From NCBI GenBank assembly GCA_000697335.1, contig JNEM01000133.1, forward strand, positions 1 to 10,015: DNA of 10,015 nucleotides. The letters are read 5' to 3'. The stretch comes from Conidiobolus incongruus B7586 (Eukaryota > Entomophthoromycota > Entomophthoromycetes > Entomophthorales > Conidiobolaceae). Shown here in pieces: positions 1 through 7,174 of the stretch; within the stretch, counting starts at the first letter, position 1, and each line of letters starts with the position of its first letter. The position numbers were made by a program, and so were the translations under genes. The notes beneath the pieces are model-generated. The model made no database searches. It saw nothing but the letters and a program-made list of their open reading frames with translations, and was not told the DNA's origin.

Positions 1-1260
1 TATATTAATATTTTAATTAATTAAAAAACTTTTTGTTAAGAAAATTTTAATTAATATTTAAATATTTATTTTCAATTTTTAATAATGGAATTATATTTTA
101 AATATTAAAAATTTATGAAAAAATTATTAAAAAGTTATTAATAATTTAAAAAAATAAATTTATAATATATATTTACTCTTTTATTTTTATTATTATAATA
201 TTAATTATTTTTGATCATAATAATCCTTATTATTAAAATTATATACTATTAAAATATAGTATAATGATAAGTATTAGTTTATAAACAAAATACCTATTTT
301 TTATAAATAATAATAAGTATAATTTTAATTTAATTTGGAATTTTGTTTTTTTTAAATATTATATAAAAAAAGTCTAAAATTTGATTATTATAATAATATA
401 ATATAATATAAAACCTTGAATTTTTAGTTTTATCTTAATAAGTTTTATTTAATTATAGTTATTTTTATTTTTTACTCTTTTTTAAGTTATAAATTACCTA
501 TTTAATATATTTATCAAATTAATAAATTCAAAACTTAAATATATATATAAAATCAATATTAAAATATCTTAATAATCTTTTAACTAAATTAAATAATATC
601 TTTTCAATATATATCCTTATTTATTAATAATTGAAAATTTTAAATATTGTCCTTTTAACCTTTGAAAATGAACTTTCTAATAATAAGTAATAATATTTGA
701 TAAATTATTATCTTAAAAAATTGCTTATAAATTTTAAATTATTTTAATAAATCTATTATTAAATTTTAATAATATTAGAATAAAAGCCTTTGGATAATCA
801 AAATCTGGCTTAAATATGATTAAATTTAATACTATACTCTTTTATTAATATTTTATGATAAAAAAATCATTATATATAAGTATATATAAAATTTAGAGTT
901 TTATATTCTTTTTGTATTTTATATGTATTTTGAAAAAAATTTAATAATATATTTAAAAAATCAAAAAATAAATAATTATTCAATATTTTTTCCCAAATTG
1001 ATATTATTTTTCATTATAATAAATTATAATATTTTTATATATATAATTTTAAAAAATCAAATTATATATTTATATATAATTTCATAATAAAGCAAAAAAA
1101 CTAAAATTATACTATTGTTTAAGAATTATTAATAAAATAATATTTATGAAAATACAAAAAAATATATATAATATATATCTATATTCTAAAAAGTTTAACA
1201 AATTTTAGCCAATTATTACTAAAAGTTAACTATTAAAATTCAAAAAAATATATAATTATA
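1..1260. other. Extremely AT-rich gene-free stretch
   Basis: By eye this is roughly 90% A+T, made of A/T runs and short TA-rich motifs. A pentamer AATAT occurs about three times in tandem at 395-409. All six frames are broken by frequent stops. No gene, RNA or terminal repeat can be supported. Confidence 0.6.
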
Positions 1261-2700
1261 ATATCATGGCTCTCTATTATTTGTCGAAGGATATCTCAAT
1301 AATAACTATTGACCGCTTTTTGATTTTTTGTTTCCTAAAAGTTGAATAAAATTTATTTGTTTGAATTACGCTGCTCAATTAAAAAAGAGATAATATTTAT
1401 TCCTCAAAGATTCATCCATTAAATAAAGGTGGAAATGAGATACTAATTCATTGTTGTCAGCCATAAAGCTGTATAAACATTTATTAAGTCAATCATTTTG
1501 AATCTATTCATCCTTATAACCAAGTATATATGACCCATTATAGTTATTTTGGAGAAAGTCAAAGGTTAATTCTGAAAATCCTAAGCAAAAGTGGTAATAT
1601 TTTCTATTTTCTATTAATCATATTCAACCCTGATATTCCAATAATCGATATATATTGTTATCTATCCTATTGAATTGGTTATTGAATCCATTTCGGAAAC
1701 TGAATTCATGTAATATAAGCCCTTATTGATCTTAGACATCATTTTCGCAAAAATCATAATCATAGATCATATTAAAGGATATATCTTTATTAATAATATT
1801 GATCCATTCTGCTCAAATATACATAATTTCACTAATTTTGTTGCCTAGTAATAATTTTTTATACTTATGAGCTTCTGAACTGTTGACATACTACACAATT
1901 CAATCCATTGGAACCCAGTAGCTTTTACCAAAGCACAGTCTTTAAGATTTTCATTCAAATATCCATCCAGATGCTTTAATTTGAAATATTTTAATCAGTT
2001 GACCCGAATATGATCAAAGGATTAATATCTTCAACACCATCTCTCATCGCATTATATTGATCTCTATTCTTTTGATAATATATTTCATTATTTATTTGGT
2101 ATTTTGATATTCTAATTTCGAACATTAAGAAAAGTGTTCATCTTATACAGTTAAAATTTTCTTAGTCACTTTAAAAGCTTTCAACGTCTCAAAAATAAAA
2201 ATAACACTTGACCCTCACCATACTAAATCATTTTGATCAAGATTTCTAATTATGTTTAGTATTAGAAATTCTTTTCTTCCATTAATACCAATACGAGATC
2301 AAATAATTTTCCCAAATTGGCTCAATATTTGATCCTATTATGAATTAAAATGAAATGGATTTTATACAATATGTTCAAATATTCGAATCTGAGAATCTTA
2401 TCAAATTTGAAATTTGAAAAGAAAATCAAACAAATTGAATTTAAACAATAATTATAATATAACCTCTGATCGAAATTATATGTCCAAGTTTAAGAAGTTT
2501 GAAACAAAGTCGAGTAAACATATTTGAAAAAAGTAGATATAATATTTATTCTTAATTGATCAGCATAACATAATAATTTCTTTGAATATAATCCGAGTGC
2601 AAATTATTTAGATCACTAGAGTTCAAATCATAAAAAGAATATCAGGATCTTTCAAATTATGCAAAATTCTATTTCAATATTTAATTAATGTAATAAAATA
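1260..2700 (-). other. Less AT-rich island, possible old coding relic (minus strand)
   Basis: This stretch is visibly less AT-rich than its neighbours. It has no intact gene, but the minus strand holds several open, protein-like stretches longer than most frames around them. One around 2115-1985 reads QKNRDQYNAMRDG, one around 1990-1860 reads LKDCALVKATGFQWIELC, and open stretches also run through about 2605-2270. The open frame changes along the region and is interrupted many times, so if coding in origin it is long dead. I do not recognise the family. It could be a decayed mobile element or host gene, or chance openness caused by the milder composition. Confidence 0.3.
2242..2269. repeat. 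9-bp hairpin-type inverted repeat
   Basis: ATTTCTAAT (2242-2250) and ATTAGAAAT (2261-2269) are exact reverse complements around a 10-nt loop. It lies inside the possible relic. No function is implied. Confidence 0.4.
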
Positions 2701-3419
2701 TAAAATTTTTAATATATTTCAACTATAAACTATAATAATGGATGTGGTAAAATAACTATTTTTCATTTTTATTTAAGGTTGATATATTGAAATATTATAA
2801 TAATACCTTAGTTCACTTATTATTGGTGCTTTGGAATTTATATTCAAAATAAAATATTATTCAATGGTTTAAAAGTAAAATAGTATTTGATCGATTTATA
2901 TTGTTTTGATGCAATTCAATAATTGAAATCATCTTTGTTTCAACTAACAAATAATTACATATATTAAAAAGAGTTTTGATTTTGAGAATTATCACATAAA
3001 ACATATAATAATTTGACCATATAATTGCAGTATTCTATATTAAAAGTATCAACAAAAATTATTATCATATTTAATTCATTTAAGATCCAATGATTTTGTT
3101 TATTATTCACTTTATTCAAATTTACATCCAAAATTTGATCTAATCCAAATATAATCACAATTAGTCATAAAGTTATACTTTGAATTCAAAGCGCTCCAAT
3201 TAATATAAATTTGAATGTAGAATTGATTATGTCTGAAAATATATAGTTAAATCAAAATATTAAATTTGAATTCACTTGTCTTTTAGGACAATATTTGTGA
3301 ATTAGTTACAATACAAAAGAGTAACAAACTGAATGATTTATAAAAAATGATTTTTTGTTGATTTAGAGATAATTAATATATTAAAATTAATGCATAGATA
3401 TAAAATATAATGAAAATTT
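2700..3419. other. AT-rich intergenic stretch and 3' flank
   Basis: No gene with a credible start is present. The longest open frame (3158-2964, minus, 64 codons) begins at GTG and has no recognisable domain. The part nearest 3434 should include the 3' UTR of the arrestin transcript. Confidence 0.5.
3269..3303 (-). repeat. Bulged inverted repeat in the 3' flank of the arrestin gene
   Basis: AATTCAC (3269-3275) pairs with GTGAATT (3297-3303), and the inner TTGTC (3276-3280) pairs with GACAA (3287-3291) around a 6-nt loop. A 5-nt bulge (3292-3296) lies on one side. That gives 12 pairs, five of them G-C, which is more than this AT-rich context would suggest. It lies 130-170 nt past the stop codon and could be in the 3' UTR or near the end of the transcript. 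No AATAAA is visible in the first 150 nt or so after the stop. Confidence 0.4.
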
Positions 3420-3437
3420 TAAATAGGATCCTATTTA
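3420..3437. repeat. 18-bp perfect palindrome overlapping the stop codon
   Basis: TAAATAGGATCCTATTTA equals its own reverse complement. Its last three plus-strand bases are the complement of the TAA stop of the arrestin gene, so on the mRNA the palindrome starts at the stop codon. It contains GGATCC at its centre. It could form a short hairpin or a dimer-type protein site, but no function can be shown. Confidence 0.6.
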
Positions 3438-5893
3438 GCCTTGATTTTGGGCCATTTGAGCAGATTGTTTGGCCTTAAGCTTTTGCTTGACCTTGGATCT
3501 GGAACTGAAGCCTGATGCAACACTTGGAACCGGACTTCTTACTTGTGAATTTTGAAGTGAAGCCATGAGGGTTGCCATTTGCTCCTGGAGCATGTGTAAT
3601 TGCTTTTCAAGATTAGCAGAATTGTTGTATTCTACGGGACTGGCAACAGTTTTATGAGACGAGTTAGCTGATGCTTCTTGAGAGAGAGGTGACGGGGCTG
3701 CTGGGATAGAGTCTTCCTTGGGGCGTGCAGGCTTCACTTGCACTGATCTGCGGGGGCGGATTGCCTTACTGCTGACGCGCTTGACAGGAAGTATGGGTTG
3801 AGCCATCTTCTTCAGCTCCTCTTCAGAGGTGTGTACAGCAGATTGAGGAAGTGTTGAAGTGTTTTCGGTATCCCAGTTGTACTGCTTTTCTTCTTGTGGG
3901 GGTTTATCATCGTCAGCAGACATTGCATGGATTGATTGAATGAAACCGGCAGATGTCATTGATCCTGTGGAGGAGGTGACTGTTGCAATGGTTTCTGAGC
4001 GTTTCAGTGTCGTCTCGTGATTTGCTTGAGTCGTTGGTTGGATTGACAAATCAGCATTTGGAGGCTGGAATGTATTTGAGGTCAAAGGAGCACGGGCAGT
4101 TTGTGATGACGATGAATTGGCTGGCTTTTCTTCAACTACAGGAATAGAAGCTAAGTTGTTAGGGCTTGGGCCAAAAGTAGATGTGGAGGCGCGAGATGTA
4201 CGAGAGTCACGACGAATTGCTTTCGATCTTGAGATACTAGTCTTGCGGAGAGGCTCATTAGCAATGACTGAATTATTCGAATGTATTTCTGAAGAAGAGG
4301 AGAGCGGAATACTATTTGGCTGTTTGGAGAGAGTAGTGGGAGCCGATGAAATTTGCATCATTTGCTGGTGGTGAGAAGTGTTGATTGAAGTAGGAGGTTC
4401 TTTCTTGTCATGAGTTCCATCTGATTCGGTATTATCAGTTGTTATTTCAGTTGTAGTAGGCTCTGGTACTACATAATACGCTTTACCGTTGATAACAATC
4501 TTTTCCATTTGGTTTTTTTGAGTTGGTTTGGTGCTTGGTGCAGCCTCAGGAATGGGTTCAGACACTGACATTGGAGCCTTGTGAATTTCAGACAAGTTGT
4601 CCACTTTCTCAGAGATTGAATAATCCCTAAGCCACTGGAAGGACTTGTCGCCCTCGAGCATATCCATCAAAGATGTCGTATCTGTAAGGGGCTGTGTATC
4701 GGGAAGAGGCTCAGATTTTACTCGTTCAATAGGTTGCGCTACAACGGAGGCAGATGGAGTGAATGTTGGAGGAGGTTTTCTGCCTTGAATAGGTGTAGCT
4801 GAGCGGAAAGATACTGGCTCTTGCTTGACTGAGGATGAGACTGGGGCTGGCTCTGGAGGGGCAACAGATACAGTTGGCTGTTTGGGTTGTCTCGATGTTT
4901 CATGTAAAGACTCAGATGAGTCCATCGAATCTGGAGTTTCAGGTCGCACTGGCTCAGCAAAAGTAGTTTTGAGCACTCTTGGATTTGTAATCACATCAGG
5001 GGGCATTTCGAGAGGTGGAGTTGGAGGAGCTGAGTTGGGAATCAGGAAAGGAATAGGATCAATAAACGATGAAGGATGAGATATATATAAGGGTAAATCG
5101 ACTTCGAAATTTTGGTTCAAACTTGAGGAAACCATAACCTTAATGAAATAAGAGATCTGGATAATTGATGTGTTCCTCAAAGAAAGACAGCCAATAGGAA
5201 TATTCAATGCAACCATTACTAGTCGATCTTGCTTAGGCTCGAACTTATAATCTTCATCGTCAAAGATAGCTTCAGTAATCAGCTTTGGAGCAGCATCAGC
5301 ACCAAGTTTATTGGGGCCAACGAGTAAATCTGACTGAGCAGAGACTTTCTTCCACAATGAGAGTCTAATCCCTTGTACTTTCTTTGTGGACTGATTCTTG
5401 ATTAAAACACGAATATATGCGAGACCTCCCGCAAACACTAAACCACGAACTAACTCAGCCCACATCTCCACATGATTAGATCCACCGAGAAAGAGTTTCT
5501 TTTTCACTTCATTTTGTACTCCCATTTCTCTATACTTGGAGATTTCTTCCGAATTCCATATCTCATAGATAGTGACTGGTTTGGAGAATGTGACATTATG
5601 TTTATAAATACCAATTTTTGCTGATACTAAACCCTCAACCTTGTATTCAATCTTACCCACACCTGTGGTGACCGAGTTGGGCAAAGTGTCTGCAAGCTTG
5701 AGAGCGAAGGGGAAGCTGGTCTTACCCTTGAGAGCAACCCAGTAACCTTCTAAATCGGGCTGTATGTTTTGGTCGACAGCCTCACAAAAGTGCTGTCTAT
5801 CCTGAATAATAAGATTGGTCTTATAGAAAACTCTACTATTTCTCGATACTTTAACTTTTTCATTGGAATTAGGCGCCTGTTCAATTCTTAATT
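3435..5893 (-). other. Exon 2 of the arrestin gene
   Basis: This exon encodes the rest of arrestin-N, all of arrestin-C and the long tail in one uninterrupted frame, ending AQNQG and TAA. The segment 5893-5685 has no ATG in this frame, and the TTG at 5682-5684 is an internal leucine (L259), not a start. In the tail I see two VKxEP sequences (544-548 and 580-584), an ordered-looking island LMDMLEGDKSFQWLRDYS (597-614), a hydrophobic island MEKIVINGKAYYVVPEP (651-667) and an Arg/Ser-rich cluster (738-758) with RKTS and RRDS. It also holds an acidic segment (848-858) and the coiled coil near the C-terminus. By eye, base composition is far less AT-rich than either flank. Confidence 0.9.
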
Positions 5894-6511
5894 CTAATAA
5901 AATAATATTTGAGTCTATTGAATAATTAATAAAATTTATTACTTACCTTCATAACCTGTGACTTCAAGTTGAATATCTCCGAGTTTGATAATATCGTTGG
6001 ATATACAAGTAAGTTCAAGTCGACCCGTGAGTAAAGAGCCTGCGGTATATAAAGGCTGATCAAAATAGATAGCTACTTTAACTTTGGATTTCTTTAATGT
6101 TGGTAGCCCTAAAGAATGAGACTTTTTATGTGTTTTAGAATTAACTGTGGTAGTTGAAGGCGGAGGTTGTGTACTATACACAGTAGAAGGCCTAGTCACC
6201 TGATTAGGAGTAGATTTTGGCTCATGAGGTAAAGCGGTAGGAGTAGGCTGCGGCGGATTATTCTGAGCAGGGGGAGCAGGGTGCGGTGCTGGAGCTGACG
6301 TGGAATGGTTTTGAAAGGTAGGAGGAGTATAATTGAAACCCGCATGAGACCTGGTATATGAATTATTGCTGGTAGAAGGCGGCGGCTGAGACTGAAAAGA
6401 CAGATTATTATCTAAATAAGGCGATTTAGATCTAGGAGGAGGGTCAATACTACTATTGAAAGAAGTATCGTTCCAATTATGTTTGGAAGAGCCCTTAGAC
6501 TTTGAGAGCAT
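3435..6511 (-). CDS. Alpha-arrestin (ART/ARRDC-like) protein, two exons, about 1007 aa
   Basis: Join exon 1 (6511-5947) to exon 2 (5893-3435); the spliced CDS is 3024 nt including a TAA stop. The start is the first true ATG of the open frame (AAAATGC context). The longer frame begins at a GTG at 6553, which I reject as a eukaryotic start. Residues 1-142 are disordered and rich in P, S, T and N, with several PPP/PP clusters. Arrestin-N spans about 143-300, opening KVKVAIYFDQPLYTAGSLLTG, with GYW at 238-240, FPF at 249-251 and LPNSV at 259-263. Arrestin-C spans about 318-468, ending near LPLYISHPSSF. The tail (469-1007) is low-complexity, with a heptad coiled coil (950-968) and a basic end (986-998). 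Family members link membrane transporters or receptors to ubiquitin ligases and endocytosis, and a cytosolic adaptor role is inferred from the fold. No PPxY is present. The fold is clear, but the ART subfamily (Aly, Rod1, Art1, Rim8/PalF) is not assignable. Confidence 0.9.
5894..5946 (-). other. Spliceosomal intron, 53 nt, phase 1
   Basis: The donor is G|GTAAGT (exon boundary 5947/5946) and the acceptor is TTATTAG|AA (5894/5893). A TATTAAT motif at plus-strand 5925-5931 fits the TAYTRAY branch consensus, with its A about 32 nt from the 3' end. Removing these bases makes codon 189 GAA and brings both halves of arrestin-N into one frame (GYEELRIEQAPNS). Retention would meet a stop almost at once, giving a product of about 190 residues. 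A second in-frame AG (CAATAG, exon start 5914) would leave a 32-nt intron and seven extra residues. That is too short to be likely. The CAG at 5877 gives the wrong frame. Confidence 0.85.
5947..6511 (-). other. Exon 1 of the arrestin gene
   Basis: This exon encodes residues 1-188 plus the first base of codon 189 (intron phase 1). Residues 1-142 are a proline/serine/asparagine-rich leader with PP and PPP clusters, including PPPRSKS and two QPPPST copies. A basic stretch THKKSHSLG comes just before the fold. Residues 143-188 are the first strands of the arrestin-N sandwich and end LEVTGYE. Exon end and phase are fixed by the GTAAGT donor and by the reading frame of exon 2. Confidence 0.88.
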
Positions 6512-6740
6512 TTTAAAACAACTTGTGATTCGATCCAACTTTACAAAATACACTTTTATTTAATATATTACCAAAATATATCAATATATTAATTAATCCT
6601 AATAAACAAATGATTTAAGGATTAAAATTTCAACAAATAATTAATTAAATATATTTTTATTTTTTATATTTTTAACACATTTAAAAAGAGAAAAGAAAAA
6701 TTACTGGCATTTGAGTCTTTGAATAGTTTTTATATATGAA
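6512..6740 (-). promoter_or_regulatory. 5' flank of the arrestin gene (leader and likely promoter)
   Basis: Reading on the minus strand, the region just before the ATG has no upstream ATG in the short stretch 6512-6553. An in-frame TAA at 6560-6562 closes the frame upstream, which supports the chosen start. AT-rich TATA-like sequence (for example ATATATTAAATAAAAG ending near 6554) is present, but in DNA this AT-rich it cannot be told from background. The transcription start and any bound factor cannot be placed from sequence alone. Confidence 0.35.
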
Positions 6741-6744
6741 TGGA

Positions 6745-7160
6745 TTAAAATTCAATTATCCATGAAATATATCTAAGTTTTAATTCAATTTTATTCCAAC
6801 ATGTTAAATTTAGAACTTTTGAGTCAATTGGAGTCGAACTCATTGAATTACCCAAAAACTCATAAAATTTTCCAGGTAACAGTAACAAAAAACTTGAAGC
6901 TCTTGAACAACTAGCAAGAAATAACAATTCTAGAAAAATGATGGCTTGATATATAAATTCTCTCATAAGAGTTTATTAGCAAATAACTCTTCCATATTAA
7001 TAAATACTTGGCGTAACTTAAATTTATTGCTTGACTTCCTAAAACTTGTTAAATTTTCTTAATCCTTTGATTTAAAGCCTGATTTTATCAATGCTTGACC
7101 AAAAAGGTACTTTCTGCTCTTAAGATCAATGCTATTTTACACTTCATTTTTGATATAAAA
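6745..7160 (+). pseudogene. Coding-like relic of unknown family, tentative
   Basis: The plus strand reads with protein-like composition over much of this stretch, for example RTFESIGVELIELPKNS around 6811-6861, KLEALEQLARNNNSRKMMA around 6892-6948, and TWRNLNLLLDFLKLVKFS around 7008-7061. The open frame changes and stops intervene, so no intact product is possible as read. The amphipathic Leu/Glu/Lys pattern and balanced residue use differ from the Phe/Ile/Lys/Asn/Tyr-rich translations of the surrounding AT-rich DNA. The minus-strand 73-codon frame over the same bases looks like the antisense shadow of this. I cannot assign a family. A decayed host gene or transposon fragment are both possible. 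Confidence 0.3.
6967..6991. repeat. Short inverted repeat with one-base bulge
   Basis: AAGAGTT (6967-6973) pairs with AACTCTT (6985-6991), and ATT (6975-6977) pairs with AAT (6982-6984), leaving one bulged T and a 4-nt loop. It lies in the coding-like relic upstream of the arrestin gene. It may be chance. Confidence 0.35.
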
Positions 7161-7174
7161 TATAAAATATAAAA
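7154..7174. repeat. TATAAAA heptamer, three tandem copies
   Basis: Three exact adjacent copies of TATAAAA are followed by further A residues. This is a minor AT-rich microsatellite-like run. Tandem TATA-type sequence could in principle serve as a promoter element, but no gene is placed to use it. Confidence 0.6.

Noticed and set aside
1-1260. Possible mitochondrial DNA, centromere or replication origin because of extreme AT content
   Set aside because: There are no mitochondrial genes, no long satellite repeat and no defined origin motif. AT content alone does not discriminate, and the gene next to it is nuclear in type.
2964-3158. Minus-strand 64-codon frame
   Set aside because: It starts at GTG, is rich in N, I, K and L as random AT-rich DNA gives, and shows no domain. 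A faint GLD resemblance to aspartic proteases is too weak to use.
4739-4960. Minus-strand 73-codon frame in a second frame of the tail
   Set aside because: It overlaps the arrestin frame on the same strand and is a Leu/Gln/Ser-rich shift of the same low-complexity sequence.
4117-5079. Plus-strand open frames at 4117-4374 and 4825-5079
   Set aside because: They lie wholly inside arrestin exon 2 on the opposite strand, have no recognisable domain, and are Gly/Ser/Glu-rich as expected for the antisense of a Pro/Ser/Thr-rich tail.
5894-5914. Alternative acceptor CAATAG giving seven extra residues
   Set aside because: It is in frame, but the intron would be only 32 nt, below the usual workable size. 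The acceptor at 5894 also gives a cleaner arrestin junction.
6512-6553. GTG-initiated 14-residue N-terminal extension of the arrestin
   Set aside because: GTG starts are not expected for a fungal nuclear gene, and an ATG in good context follows at 6511.
6820-6850. Minus-strand GAGTTCGACTCC, resembling a tRNA B box (GGTTCGANTCC)
   Set aside because: The flanks do not form a T stem, and no acceptor stem, D arm or anticodon arm can be drawn around it.
6745-6966. Minus-strand 73-codon frame that looks hydrophobic, as if a signal peptide or upstream exon
   Set aside because: Its Leu/Phe/Ser-rich sequence is what the antisense of the plus-strand coding-like relic would give, and no donor site links it to exon 1.
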